Below the pieces are notes generated by a model. That model was given only the letters and a program-made list of their open reading frames with translations. It was not told the origin of the DNA and ran no database searches. Both the position numbers and the translations under genes were made by a program. From Halomicronema sp. CCY15110 (GTDB lineage: Bacteria > Cyanobacteriota > Cyanobacteriia > Phormidesmidales > Phormidesmidaceae): a DNA stretch of 52,176 nucleotides. The stretch lies in the NCBI RefSeq assembly GCF_016888165.1, contig NZ_JACSWC010000220.1:1-52176 (forward strand), read 5' to 3'. This document shows, in pieces, positions 42,591 to 51,896 of the stretch; within the stretch, counting starts at the first letter, position 1, and each line of letters opens with the position of its first letter.

Positions 42591-43055
42591 TTAGGGTGTA
42601 TTTTCAAGATTCTGAGTCGAAATCGGCAGTTCAGCCTCGCGCCAGCCTCGCAGATCGCCCACCAAAGGTCGGACTTGGGCGAACCCCGCCTGCTCCAAGA
42701 GATTTTGGGCAATCCTCGCCCGGACACCGACCTCGCAGTACACCACCACCTCGCCCTCTCGAAATGCGGATAGCGCCATCAGGTGATCGGGCATGTCCTG
42801 ATAGGGCAGATTGCGAGCTCCCGGAATGTGACCGGCTGCATATTCGGCGGGCGATCGCACATCTAACACCAGCGGCGCGGCCTCAGTATTGAGCCGTCGG
42901 TGCAGCGCCGCTGCAGAAATGCTGTCCGCAGCTGTCCCACTCACCTGATTCACGGCCAACATTAGCAGTAAGGCCAGCCCTGAAAAAACTGCGGCACCTG
43001 GCCAACGGGGCCGCCTGGGGCGCAGCGGTTGGAAAGATACAGGAAAAGACTTCAT
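42591..43055 (-). CDS. Membrane-anchored rhodanese-domain protein
   Basis: 154 residues: an N-terminal membrane helix (20-39), then a single rhodanese domain (about 50-148) with LDVRSPAEYAAGHIPGARNLP and the active-site loop CEVGVRA (Cys near 107). Probably transfers or binds sulfane sulfur in the periplasm; exact role unknown. 67 bases downstream of the ZIP-like gene, same strand, but likely a separate unit. Confidence 0.92.
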   Translation of the reverse strand: MKSFPVSFQPLRPRRPRWPGAAVFSGLALLLMLAVNQVSGTAADSISAAALHRRLNTEAAPLVLDVRSPAEYAAGHIPGARNLPYQDMPDHLMALSAFREGEVVVYCEVGVRARIAQNLLEQAGFAQVRPLVGDLRGWREAELPISTQNLENTP

Positions 43056-43262
43056 GCTCGGGATCAGTCAACTTGTATACTGTGTCTCAGCTTAAACTGT
43101 CTTGATGAAGGTAGTCTGAGTAAGATTGCTGGCATTCTTGCAAGCGGGTTGGTGATACGACAGCCTGGTCACCGTTTTGCCACGGCCTCGTCCATCCGCT
43201 GATGAGTAAGAAGGGCTGGCTGGTAATGTTTTCGTTGCTTGGATCGCAAGCTTTCTAACGAT

Positions 43263-43820
43263 ATGGCTTCTTCTCCGCGTCAGCGTCTCAAACCCAGAGG
43301 GTGGCGGCGGCTTCGTCACCAAGCTTCCCGGGGGACAGGTCGGTTTCCCTGGGGGTGGCTGGTGGTCGTCACTCTGCTGCATCTCTCGATTGGGCTGCTG
43401 CTCATGGCGTTTCCAGCACCCCTGTGGATTTGGTATCTCGCCGTTGGCGGGGTGGTGTTGCAGGCGATCGCTCTGGCTGGCCCCCAGGCCCTGGGTCGAT
43501 TTCGCTGGTGGTCGGCCAATGTGCTAACGCTGGTGGCGATTTTGGGGGCGGGGCTGGTCGCTGTGGCCCTCGGCGTTTCGATGGGGTTTGTCGGCACCGA
43601 AAACCTGGAAGAAGTCGAAATGCAAAGCACCGCCTTTGAGGTGCTGCGGGTGGGTCTGCTCGCCATTTTGGTACCCGCCATGGGAGGCATTATCGCCGCT
43701 GAGACGGGCGATCGCCTATTGACCGTGTTTACCCGACTGCGGACGAGTCTGCTGCTGGCGGTGGCGTGTTTGGCTGGATTAGGATTGGGAGCAGCGATCG
43801 GGCTGCTGCTGGTGGAGTAA
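43263..43820 (+). CDS. Hypothetical integral membrane protein, 185 residues
   Basis: Unrecognised family. Basic N-terminus, then five hydrophobic segments (about 29-50, 55-70, 79-102, 127-146, 160-183). Segment 79-118 (LTLVAILGAGLVAVALGVSMG) is followed by acidic residues (TENLEEVEMQ). The ATG 43263 is preferred to an in-frame TTG at 43239. Its 3' end overlaps the 5'-truncated frame of the DUF3253 pseudogene on the other strand. Confidence 0.75.
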   Translation: MASSPRQRLKPRGWRRLRHQASRGTGRFPWGWLVVVTLLHLSIGLLLMAFPAPLWIWYLAVGGVVLQAIALAGPQALGRFRWWSANVLTLVAILGAGLVAVALGVSMGFVGTENLEEVEMQSTAFEVLRVGLLAILVPAMGGIIAAETGDRLLTVFTRLRTSLLLAVACLAGLGLGAAIGLLLVE

Positions 43821-44053
43821 GCGATAGCGCATCGGCCCTCTCGCTGTTTGCGGATTGCCCACTTGGCCTTTTTGCGTCACGACGATCGCACCCGCTTGCG
43901 CCAGGGCCACACCAACTGCTCGAACTTGCGGATCAGCGATCGCCAATCATCGGCACTGAGAGCACGGGCCACTTCCGCAGGACAGGTCGTTTTTGCTGGC
44001 CCGCGATCGCGCACCAATTGCCGCAGACAATCGCGAATTTGCGGCTCGGACAT
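43779..44053 (-). pseudogene. Frameshifted DUF3253 gene
   Basis: Reading the minus strand from ATG 44053 gives MSEPQIRDCLRQLV, then TCPAEVARALSADDWRSLI, the hallmark of DUF3253. After RKFEQLV the frame runs to a stop after 57 codons. In the next frame (one missing or two extra bases near 43905-43915) the rest of the family continues: VALAQAGAIVVTQKG, then ARGPMRYRL, ending at a TAA near 43779. The total matches the usual 90-residue length. The lesion could be a sequencing error, so this may be an intact gene. Confidence 0.7.
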
Positions 44054-44237
44054 GGGCCGGGCGGCGGCTTCCTTGTGGTGGCTCCGAGATCAGGATTACC
44101 TAAAAGCCAATTCTGGCTAACTAAATCCAGTGTCTGACCGTGAACAGCTGTCTTGGCTGTTCCAATTTGTGCCATCCCCATTGCCAAAGCGGCGTTGCTC
44201 CGCCACTTGCCACAGGGCAACAATGGTCAGGTCGCAA

Positions 44238-44648
44238 CTATGGTGCAGGCTCTGAGCTGGGATGGATTTCGCGGTCTAACGACGAGGCATCGTTTCCGAT
44301 GTGGGGCAAGGGCGGGAGGCAACGCAAAACGCCTTCTTGGGGGGCGGTATTAGCCTGTGGGTCTGGCCCCATAGCACGATGGCTCACCACCGGCACATAA
44401 CCGGGATAACACCGCATTAGCACCTGATCGTCGGCACGGGTCATGTACAACACGGCAATCGGTTCACCGTTGAGAATTTCCGTCACCAGTCGGGGCGGAG
44501 CGGGTGCCGTGGCAACAATCGCTTCGTTGACGACGGGCATTTCTGAAGGGGCCGTTGCAGCGCGCCCCTGAAAGCCCCCAAGGAGGATGGTCAAAGCGGC
44601 CATACACCCCAGCCCGATCGCGATCGCCCGCATCAGATTTTTGCTCAT
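44238..44648 (-). CDS. Hypothetical exported protein, 136 residues
   Basis: Unrecognised family. Signal peptide at about 1-30 (MSKNLMRAIAIGLG, hydrophobic core, RAATA); mature part has ETEILNGEPIAVLYMTR-like (ILNGEPIAVLYMTRADDQVLM), RCYPGYVPVVSH and RCLPPL, with two cysteines that could form a disulfide. Pro-rich C-terminus. Confidence 0.65.
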   Translation of the reverse strand: MSKNLMRAIAIGLGCMAALTILLGGFQGRAATAPSEMPVVNEAIVATAPAPPRLVTEILNGEPIAVLYMTRADDQVLMRCYPGYVPVVSHRAMGPDPQANTAPQEGVLRCLPPLPHIGNDASSLDREIHPSSEPAP

Positions 44649-44766
44649 CTACTGTTTACCCAATCGATATCCTTGACTGTACACCGCAAAATTTAGCCCT
44701 CAGGTGTTGACTAAAGATGCGTTAAAAAAAGACCTCAGCTAGCGGCATGGAGACGGGGCTACGGGG

Positions 44767-45675
44767 CTAACCGATCGCGTGATTTTCGTGCCAGTGGCGG
44801 GCAATATCGACCCGGCGACAAATCCACACCTGTTCGTGGCTCTGCACGTAATCGAGGAAGCGGGCCAGGGCGGCGGCCCGACCCGGACGCCCCGATAGGC
44901 GACAGTGCAGGCCGACGCTCATCATTTTGGGGGCGGTTTCACCTTCGGCGTAAAGCAGATCAAACGCATCTTTGAGGTAGGTAAAAAACTGATCCCCGGA
45001 GTTAAAGCCCTGCGCCGTGGCAAAGCGCATGTCGTTGTTGTCCAATGTGTAGGGGATCACCAGGTGGGGGCGATCGCCGCCGCCCACCCAGTAGGGCAAA
45101 TCATCGGCATAACTGTCGGCATCATAGAGAAAACCGCCCTCTTCCATCACCAGGCGGCGGGTATGGGGACTCATGCGTCCCTGATAAAAGCCGAGGGGGC
45201 GACTGCCAATCACTTGAGTGTGAATTTCAATGGCCTTGAGAATGTGCTCGCGCTCAGTGTCCGCACTCGCATATTGGTAATCAATCCAGCGGTAGCCGTG
45301 GCTAGCGACCTCCCAACCCGCTTCGACCATGGCTTTACCCGCATCGGGGTTACGCTCCAACGCCATCGCCACCGCGTAGACGGTTACCGGCAATTGCCGT
45401 TGGGTAAAGAGTCGATGCAGCCGCCAAAAGCCCGCCCGACTGCCGTACTCATACATGGATTCCATGTTGATGTGGCGCACGCCCAGTAGCGGCTGTGCCC
45501 CAATAATTTCTGACAAAAAGGCTTCGGAAGCGGCATCCCCGTGCAAAATACAGTTTTCGCCCCCCTCTTCATAATTGATGACAAACTGGAGAGCCAGCCG
45601 CGCCCCGTCAGGCCAGTGGGGATGCGGCGGGTTGTGGCCGTAGCCGATGAGATCACGGGGGTAGGCAGCAGTCAT
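44767..45675 (-). CDS. Polysaccharide deacetylase-family protein, PuuE (allantoinase)-like
   Basis: 302 residues with the NodB-like fold of the PuuE/allantoinase group: GYGHNPPHPHWPDGARLALQFVINYEEGGE at the N-terminus, MYEYGSRAGFWRLHRLF, EVASHGYRWIDY (metal His) and GFYQGRMSPHTRRLV. Lies in the family that includes allantoinase (purine catabolism) and polysaccharide deacetylases. No other purine catabolism genes are here, so substrate is unproven. Divergent from GNAT. Confidence 0.88.
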   Translation of the reverse strand: MTAAYPRDLIGYGHNPPHPHWPDGARLALQFVINYEEGGENCILHGDAASEAFLSEIIGAQPLLGVRHINMESMYEYGSRAGFWRLHRLFTQRQLPVTVYAVAMALERNPDAGKAMVEAGWEVASHGYRWIDYQYASADTEREHILKAIEIHTQVIGSRPLGFYQGRMSPHTRRLVMEEGGFLYDADSYADDLPYWVGGGDRPHLVIPYTLDNNDMRFATAQGFNSGDQFFTYLKDAFDLLYAEGETAPKMMSVGLHCRLSGRPGRAAALARFLDYVQSHEQVWICRRVDIARHWHENHAIG

Positions 45676-45730
45676 GGGGCGATCGTCCTAAACTCTCTGG
45701 GAACTGTACTTGAGAATCAGCTAACAGCGT

Positions 45731-46579
45731 ATGCCAAATTACACCATCAAACCGATGACTCGCGAGGATTTAGACTTAGCCATCAACTGGGCTGCTGCCG
45801 AGGGGTGGAATCCTGGTCTACACGATGCCGATTGCTTTTATGCGGCGGATCCCAGCGGCTTTTTCATGGGCTGGCTCGATGATGAACCGATCGCGGCTAT
45901 CTCAGTCGTGAAATATGGCGCGTCCTTCGGCTTTTTGGGATTTTATATGGTGCGGCCAGAGTTTCGCGGGCGGGGCTATGGCTGGCAGCTGTGGCAGGCT
46001 GGGTTAGCCACGCTAAAGGGTCGCACCGTCGGGCTGGATGGCGTCGTCGATCAGCAGAGTAATTATCTGAAATCGGGGTTTCAACTGGCCTATCGCAACA
46101 TTCGTTATGAGGGATGGGGGGATGGCCAGGTTGCGCCGCCGCCTGAGGCAATTGTGCCGTTGTCGTCCTTGCCACCGGCCCAAATTATCGAATACGATCG
46201 CCCCTTATTTCCCGACGATCGCACCGCCTTTTTGCGCTGCTGGCTCACCCAGCCCGAGAGTGTGGCACTGGGATATTTAGAGGGGCAGGCTCTGGTGGGG
46301 TACGGCGTTTTGCGGCCCTGCCGTCAGGGGTACAAGATTGGGCCACTGTTTGCCGATACGCCCGCGATCGCAGACCCCCTCTTTCAGCAGCTCAAAGCTC
46401 ATGTGCCCGCTGGCGAGCCCGTTTATCTGGATGTGCCAGAAGTGAATGCTGCCGCTGTCGCGCTGGCCCAACGCTATGGTTTGACCAGCATGTTCGAAAC
46501 GGCGCGGATGTATTTGCCTGCGGTGCCGGTGTTGCCGTGCGATCGCATTTTTGGGGTGACGACTTTTGAGTTGGGCTGA
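45731..46579 (+). CDS. GNAT-family N-acetyltransferase (two-domain)
   Basis: 282 residues. The N-terminal GNAT domain (about 1-125) carries the acetyl-CoA-binding RPEFRGRGYGWQLWQ loop; the C-terminal half (about 145-280) is the second acetyltransferase-like domain found in this group (QPESVALGYLEGQALVGYGVLRPC, KIGPLFADTP). Acceptor unknown. Confidence 0.9.
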   Translation: MPNYTIKPMTREDLDLAINWAAAEGWNPGLHDADCFYAADPSGFFMGWLDDEPIAAISVVKYGASFGFLGFYMVRPEFRGRGYGWQLWQAGLATLKGRTVGLDGVVDQQSNYLKSGFQLAYRNIRYEGWGDGQVAPPPEAIVPLSSLPPAQIIEYDRPLFPDDRTAFLRCWLTQPESVALGYLEGQALVGYGVLRPCRQGYKIGPLFADTPAIADPLFQQLKAHVPAGEPVYLDVPEVNAAAVALAQRYGLTSMFETARMYLPAVPVLPCDRIFGVTTFELG

Positions 46580-46810
46580 TGGGTAGCTCAATCGGAAGTC
46601 CGGCGATCGCGCTCTCCCCCCTCTATCCCTCATCTTGTCGAGATTTTCAGGATTCTGGTTGGATGGCCATCCTGGCCGTCCGCAGCCGCTGACTAGCCAT
46701 CCAGAGGTATGTTCTCCCTGACGGGTGAGGGCGGCAGGCTGGAAGCCTACCCGACCGGGGATCGACCGGACTTGAGCCGACCGAAAATCGCGATCGACCA
46801 GGATTAGCTT

Positions 46811-47683
46811 CTAAACCGGCACCGGGTCGCCAGGGGCGGTAAACGGCGTTGCGACTGGTTCATCAGCCATGGCAGCAGCGGCCACGGGCAATGGTTTGCG
46901 GGCAGTGCTGAGCTGATTGAGCACAAACACAGTTTGGGTACGGACGGTCTCAAACCCGGCATAGCCCAACCAAGCATCCAAATTGCCCTGCCCATACTCA
47001 CGGATAAAGGGTTCTTCAAAAATATTGCTGAGCCAATCCACCGTGCGGAGAGTTTGCTGATTGCCGTCGAGCACCAGCATTTGACCGCCGGGGCTCATGA
47101 CCCGCCAGCTTTCTTGCAAAATGGTTTTCGCGACGAGGGGCGGCGTTTCGTGAAAGAGCAGGGTGGCGCACACCACATCAAACGAGGCGTCATCGAGGCC
47201 GGTCGCCATCGCATCGCCATGGCGGAACGTGATCTCCAACCCGGCCGCTTGGGCTTTGCGCTGGGCCATGATCAGCATGTGAGGCGACAGATCGAGCCCG
47301 ACCACCTCGGCTTGGGGAAAGCGGCGCTTGAGCATAAGCGTAGTTGTGCCTGTGCCGCAGCCCAAGTCTAAAATGCGGCGGGGAGTTCCCTGAATGGCGT
47401 TGACGAGGCTTTCGCGCACCCAGGTTTCGCTGGGGGGCAGCACGTATTGCGTGATGGGGTCGTAGGTGATGGCGGCATCGATGTTGAGATAGCCGTCGTC
47501 GATGCCGTGAAATTTGCTGGTTTGGTAATAGTGGGGATAGGTTACCTGGGGATTGGCGATCGCCCCGACTTCCGTCTCCCAATCAATGCTGTTGCGGAGT
47601 GTCAGCAGCGCTTCTTTGTCGATGAACTGTTCAAAGAGGGGCGCTAAAAATTGTTCAAAGAGGCTTGGGTTTTGAGTTTCCAT
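46811..47683 (-). CDS. Class I SAM-dependent methyltransferase
   Basis: 290 residues. Motif I is ILDLGCGTGTTTLML (about 102-116), motif II VVGLDLSPHML, motif IV FDVVCATLLFHE, and MSPGGQMLVLDG is the post-motif. The N-terminal region (about 1-95) has unusual SLFEQFLAPLFEQFIDKEALLTLR. The substrate is unknown; the fold could act on a lipid, quinone or small molecule. Nearby genes do not help. Confidence 0.88.
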   Translation of the reverse strand: METQNPSLFEQFLAPLFEQFIDKEALLTLRNSIDWETEVGAIANPQVTYPHYYQTSKFHGIDDGYLNIDAAITYDPITQYVLPPSETWVRESLVNAIQGTPRRILDLGCGTGTTTLMLKRRFPQAEVVGLDLSPHMLIMAQRKAQAAGLEITFRHGDAMATGLDDASFDVVCATLLFHETPPLVAKTILQESWRVMSPGGQMLVLDGNQQTLRTVDWLSNIFEEPFIREYGQGNLDAWLGYAGFETVRTQTVFVLNQLSTARKPLPVAAAAMADEPVATPFTAPGDPVPV

Positions 47684-47817
47684 CAGGTTTCAAACGTTGA
47701 GTAATCGACAGCGCGGCAGCGATGCCGAACAAACAGCGGATCGCCCCCCCAATTTAACGGCTGAGAGAAAAATTGGTCAGCGCGCCAGGGGAGCGATCGC
47801 GTCATCGTCTGATCAGA

Positions 47818-48450
47818 CTACTTCAGTACCTGCTTAAAGCTGGGCAGTTGACTTGCGGTTTCCCACCAGGCTTTGAGTTGGGGCGTCTCGCTGATGACGG
47901 CCTCCCAATCGGGGGTATTGGACAGGTAAAGCACGACGGGCAAGAGATACAGGTCGGCCAAGGTCAACTCAGCGCCAAGGAGATAAGGTGAACAAGCGGC
48001 GATCGCTTCAATCGCTTTCAACGCCGTTTGCACTTTGGGCACGGCGGCGGCAACGGCGGCTTCATCGGTTTGGCCGCCCCGACTGGGCACAATCAACCGC
48101 TGAATGGTGATGGTGGTGATGGCGGGTGGATACAGATAGCTATCGACGATCGCCATGATTTGCCGCATGTGGGCCTGGGCCATCAGGTCATCGGGGGTGA
48201 GGCCATTGTTATTGACAGCGGCGTCGAGGTATTCAGCGATCGCACAGGTCTCATACAAATACTGACCGTCGATTTCGAGCGTAGGGACTTTGCCAAAGGG
48301 ATGCTTGGCTAGATAGTCGGGGGAGTTTTGCTCGCCTGTGAAAATGTCGACGGGCTTGAGCTCGTAGGGGGTGTTGGCTTCGGTGAAAATCATCCGCACG
48401 GTGCGAACGTAGGTGCTCAGCGCCGGGCCATACAGAACAAAATTTGCCAT
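47818..48450 (-). CDS. Glutathione S-transferase family protein
   Basis: 210 residues. N-terminal thioredoxin-fold domain (GPALSTYVRTVRMIFTEAN, the catalytic Ser/Thr region; PFGKVPTLEIDGQYLYETCAI, GSH-binding cis-Pro and ETxAI) and a helical C-terminal domain (about 90-205). Detoxification or redox role is the family's general activity. Confidence 0.93.
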   Translation of the reverse strand: MANFVLYGPALSTYVRTVRMIFTEANTPYELKPVDIFTGEQNSPDYLAKHPFGKVPTLEIDGQYLYETCAIAEYLDAAVNNNGLTPDDLMAQAHMRQIMAIVDSYLYPPAITTITIQRLIVPSRGGQTDEAAVAAAVPKVQTALKAIEAIAACSPYLLGAELTLADLYLLPVVLYLSNTPDWEAVISETPQLKAWWETASQLPSFKQVLK

Positions 48451-48585
48451 GGGTTTACAAGGAATTAATCAGTTTGCGCGTCTAAAACAGACACTTCAAC
48501 TTAGATCGAAACTCGCCGCCCTGACTGAGTCGGTGATGAGAAGTCGACAATAATTTGCCCTGTGACTGTGATAAGGGGGCCGGCT

Positions 48586-49116
48586 CTAGCCAGCGGCTTG
48601 TTGGGCACGCGCCAACACCTTGAAAAACAACACGCCGGAGGGTAAAAACACCGCCCCCAGCATGAGCGGCACATAGGTGCCCCAATTAGCCCCAGGCTGG
48701 AGCACGGCGGCGGTGGGAGTCTTTGGATCGTAATAGACGGTCACCTCGCTACCGGGGGGATAGGCGGCTTTGCCTGCCCGCTGGGCCTCGGCATGGCTGT
48801 CGTATTGTTGTTGGCTCGCGGTGGGGCCAGCCCCCAGGGAGTAGCGATCGCCCGTATAGCTAATCTCGGCGACCTCGTATTGATAGGCCACGGTGTAGCT
48901 ATAGGTTTTGATGCTGCCGTTCGATTCGGAATAGTAGAGATTCGACGTGACGGCCTGCACTAGGCCAGGGGTGCTGGGCCAGGTATAACTCGCCAGGGCA
49001 CTTTTGAGAAAGATGACGCCAAAAATGCTGAGGGCCGCACCAATGAGGATGAGGAAACCACCAAACCCGGCAATGATGCGGTACTGGGCGGGGGTGATGG
49101 GGGTGGGGGTGGTCAT
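48586..49116 (-). CDS. DUF3592 membrane protein
   Basis: 176 residues with two membrane helices (about 15-37 and 143-168) flanking an extracytoplasmic beta-rich domain (VAYQYEVAEISYTGDRYSLG; YPPGSEVTVYYDPKTPTAAVL), the DUF3592 signature. Function unknown. Confidence 0.92.
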   Translation of the reverse strand: MTTPTPITPAQYRIIAGFGGFLILIGAALSIFGVIFLKSALASYTWPSTPGLVQAVTSNLYYSESNGSIKTYSYTVAYQYEVAEISYTGDRYSLGAGPTASQQQYDSHAEAQRAGKAAYPPGSEVTVYYDPKTPTAAVLQPGANWGTYVPLMLGAVFLPSGVLFFKVLARAQQAAG

Positions 49117-49309
49117 AGCAGGTTGATTAACGAGGACAGCGGGAACAGAGAAACCGCCCTATTGTATTCAACCTGATCGATCGCGGCATCCCCTCTACTC
49201 GCCACGCCAAAATCCGCCATCCCCAATCCCCCATTCATCAACCTTAGAGAAAATCGCTCCCCGCCGCCATGTCGTCACTCATCACCCTGTATTTGCCAGC
49301 CTCGAAGGA

Positions 49310-49423
49310 ATGCAGCGGCTCGAAGCGGTCAAGGCTGAGCAAAACCTGAGCTATGCCGCGATCGCGGCAAAAGCAGACGTGAGTATTGAGGCGAGGCAGG
49401 GCGATCGCTTTCCCCTTCACTGA
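49310..49423 (+). pseudogene. Possible remnant of an HTH/XRE-type domain
   Basis: The frame MQRLEAVKAEQNLSYAAIAAKADVSIE, preceded in-frame by FASLEG, resembles the start of an XRE-type helix-turn-helix domain found in cyanobacterial NTPase or WD-repeat proteins, but stops after 37 codons. The remaining spacer from 49117 to 49544 shows nothing else. Probably a decayed gene end. Low certainty. Confidence 0.35.
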
Positions 49424-49544
49424 AGGGAGTCTTTCCAGGCCCCACTTACCCGCCGGGCTCCCCAGAGCACAAAGGCTAATCCCAGCAGCTTGCAGTTTCC
49501 TGGTGGGTAGCCGTGAGAGAATGAATTTTTAATGAGGCGATCTT

Positions 49545-49871
49545 ATGCCCGCTGCTTATGTGCAAAACGAAACAGAATTTGACGCCCTGCTAGCGTCCGA
49601 ACCCCTGGTGGTGATCGATTGCACGGCGACCTGGTGCGGCCCCTGCAAATTGATTGCGCCGTTGATTGACCAATTGGCCGATGACTACAGCGATCGCGTC
49701 AAAATTCTGAAATTAGATCTCGATTCCAATAAAGAAGTCGCTCAACGCTTTGGGGTGCGGAGCATTCCAGCGGTCATGTTTTTTGCCAACGGTGACCTGG
49801 CGGAAACCCTGATCGGAGCCAAAAAGCAGGAAGAATACGAGGCCGCGATTACTCGGCATCTCGCGGCTTAG
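49545..49871 (+). CDS. trxA: Thioredoxin
   Basis: 108-residue thioredoxin with the WCGPC active site at residues 30-34, followed by the cis-Pro region (RSIPAVMFFANG). The Asp that normally buries near the active site is replaced by Cys26 (VVIDCTATWCGPC), giving an extra cysteine close to the active site. General disulfide reductase; the specific cyanobacterial isoform is not defined. Confidence 0.95.
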   Translation: MPAAYVQNETEFDALLASEPLVVIDCTATWCGPCKLIAPLIDQLADDYSDRVKILKLDLDSNKEVAQRFGVRSIPAVMFFANGDLAETLIGAKKQEEYEAAITRHLAA

Positions 49872-49999
49872 GGCGTAAACCTTCCTACAGTAGCCATCCC
49901 CCGCGATCGCGGTCAACTGAGCGTCAATCCCGGCGAGAGACCAGAGTGGCCGTTCAAGATCCGTGGGGAGAAGCGCGATCGCCGCCAGTCTCCGTGCGA

Positions 50000-51076
50000 C
50001 TAGCCGGATGATGTCAGCGTTTGGCGAATCAGACTGGCCAGCTGCTCCGCACTATCCGGAATTGCCAAGTTGGCAGCAGCGGCGGCCATCTGCGCCCGAC
50101 GCTCGGGATTATGAATGAGCGTGAGCACCATATCTTGCAGGGTAGCGGCAGTCAAATCGGCCTGCCGACAAACCAGCGCCGCATTGGCCGCTGCAAACGC
50201 CGCTGCGTTATACGCCTGGTGGTCTTCCGCCGCAAAGGGATAAGGAATGAGCACCGACGGGGTATGGGTGAAGGCTAATTCCGTGAGCGTGCCCGCCCCC
50301 GCCCGGCTGATCACCACATCGGCCCGCTGAAACAGCCCAGCCATCGCGTCAAAAAAAGGCAGAGGAATGTAGTGATCGTGCTGCAAACTCTGGGCCGCAG
50401 CATCGTTCGTGCCCGTCTGATGCACCACCCAAGCCCCCGCCTCAAACCAAGCTGGCGCGGCCGTGCGCACCAATTGATTAACCGCGACGGCCCCCTGGCT
50501 GCCCCCCACCACCAGAATGACGGGGGCATCGGGCGGCAGTGCCACCTCCGTTGGCAACTCCTGACCGCTGAGAAACTGCGATCGCACCGGGGTGCCCACC
50601 ACCACACTGTTCGCTTTGGGCAAGTGGCTGGTCGCCGCCTCAAACCCCAGCGCCACCACCGAGCACCAAGGACTGAGCCAGCGAGTCACCTTGCCCGGCA
50701 GCGCATTCGACTCGTGCAAAATAGCCGGTAGCCCCAGCGATCGCGCCGCCAGGATGGCCGGGGCCGCAATGTAGCCGCCGGTGGTAAAGACCCCATCAAA
50801 CTGCTCGCGCTGGAGTAGCTGCCGCACCTGCAACGTGGCTTGCAACACTTGCCCGAGCAACCGTAGCGACCCCAGCCCGAGCCGCCCCTGAAAACCGCCC
50901 AACCGTAATGTGTGCAGGGGATATTGCTGAGGCACCAACTCGGTTTCTAAACGATCCGGTACGCCGAGCCATTCAATCGCATACTCGGGCAGTTGCTCTG
51001 CCGTGGCGATCGCGGGAAACAGGTGGCCGCCGGTGCCACTCGCGGCAATCAGCAGTTTTTTGGGAGTCTCTGACAC
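50000..51076 (-). CDS. murG: UDP-N-acetylglucosamine--N-acetylmuramyl-(pentapeptide) pyrophosphoryl-undecaprenol GlcNAc transferase
   Basis: Adds GlcNAc to lipid I to make lipid II for peptidoglycan, at the inner face of the membrane. Motifs: LIAASGTGGHLFPAIA (G-loop 1), ILHESNALPGKVTRWLSPW, VILVVGGSQGAVAVNQLV (G-loop 2), VVISRAGAGTLTELAFTHTPSVLIPYPFAAEDHQAYNA (donor binding). A GTG at 51076 (MSETPKKLL) is the chosen start; TTG at 51097 is in frame seven codons upstream and lacks a clear ribosome binding site. No other mur genes adjoin. Confidence 0.95.
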   Translation of the reverse strand: MSETPKKLLIAASGTGGHLFPAIATAEQLPEYAIEWLGVPDRLETELVPQQYPLHTLRLGGFQGRLGLGSLRLLGQVLQATLQVRQLLQREQFDGVFTTGGYIAAPAILAARSLGLPAILHESNALPGKVTRWLSPWCSVVALGFEAATSHLPKANSVVVGTPVRSQFLSGQELPTEVALPPDAPVILVVGGSQGAVAVNQLVRTAAPAWFEAGAWVVHQTGTNDAAAQSLQHDHYIPLPFFDAMAGLFQRADVVISRAGAGTLTELAFTHTPSVLIPYPFAAEDHQAYNAAAFAAANAALVCRQADLTAATLQDMVLTLIHNPERRAQMAAAAANLAIPDSAEQLASLIRQTLTSSG

Positions 51077-51211
51077 AATGACGCGCTCTGAATACAAAAG
51101 GAAGGGCGCTGGCTGCCGCCATCAGTGACGACGGCCCCATCGACGTTCAGCGGTGAGGATGGTGCCCGCACTGCCGGCCAGCCCGACTGGTGACCGCCAA
51201 TCCGGCGGACG

Positions 51212-51541
51212 TTAAGCCACAGGCTCCAGCGATGCCAAAGGATCGGGCAGCGTCGGCGACGGAGCCTGAAATGCCCCCGTAATGACATACTCTAACCGGA
51301 GTTTGAGCCAGGTAATGACTGTCTTGTCAGTCGAAATCACCGCTGCTGCGGGTTGCGGACAGCGACTTTTGATTTCGCCAAAGCCTTCGCTCTCTAAAAA
51401 AGCGGGCTGCTTGACCAGCCAAAAATCGATTTCCTTTTCTTGTTCTTGATAGTGGCGACGGCGCTCGCGCAGCACCTCATCAAGGGGTTCGTCTTCGAGC
51501 AAAAATTTTTGGCTGGCAGCAAGGTAGTAGTAAGTTTGCAT
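51212..51541 (-). CDS. ycf54: Ycf54, Mg-protoporphyrin IX monomethyl ester cyclase accessory protein
   Basis: 109 residues from ATG 51541 (MQTYYYLAASQKFLLEDEPL). The sequence matches the Ycf54 pattern (EVLRERRRHYQEQEKEIDFWLVKQPAFL; STDKTVITWLKLRLEYVITGAF; LPDPLASLE). Ycf54 is needed for accumulation of the aerobic oxidative cyclase (AcsF/CycI) that makes protochlorophyllide in chlorophyll synthesis. An upstream in-frame start at 51634 would add 31 unrelated residues. Confidence 0.95.
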   Translation of the reverse strand: MQTYYYLAASQKFLLEDEPLDEVLRERRRHYQEQEKEIDFWLVKQPAFLESEGFGEIKSRCPQPAAAVISTDKTVITWLKLRLEYVITGAFQAPSPTLPDPLASLEPVA

Positions 51542-51653
51542 AGTCCTTCGGATAAACAACCACCTAGAGACAAAATTCTCCCATAGAAGGTTGATGGCAG
51601 TGTAGTCTCGCGGCGTAAAGTGATGTGAAGTCACAATCTCTACCCGCTCGGAC

Positions 51654-51685
51654 GACCGACTGATCGGTAATTGGTCGAGTCGGTC
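51654..51685. promoter_or_regulatory. Inverted repeat upstream of ycf54
   Basis: GACCGACT (51654-51661) and AGTCGGTC (51678-51685) are inverted 8-bp arms around 16 bases, about 115-145 bp upstream of the ycf54 start. It might be an operator or a small hairpin. Confidence 0.35.
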
Positions 51686-51896
51686 AGTCCATATTTAGCG
51701 TCATGCTATCGCCGATCCCCCTTAATCCCCCTTACAAAGCTATCCCTTATACACAAGTTGGTGCATCGCTTGTCGGGGAAAGGTTGCAGCGATCGGTTGC
51801 GGCAGTTTTATGGGCTGTAGAACCTCTCCTCTCCTCTCCTAAGCCCTTCGGACAGGCTACGCCCACGCAAGGAGACGAACCGGCAGCCTTGATAAA

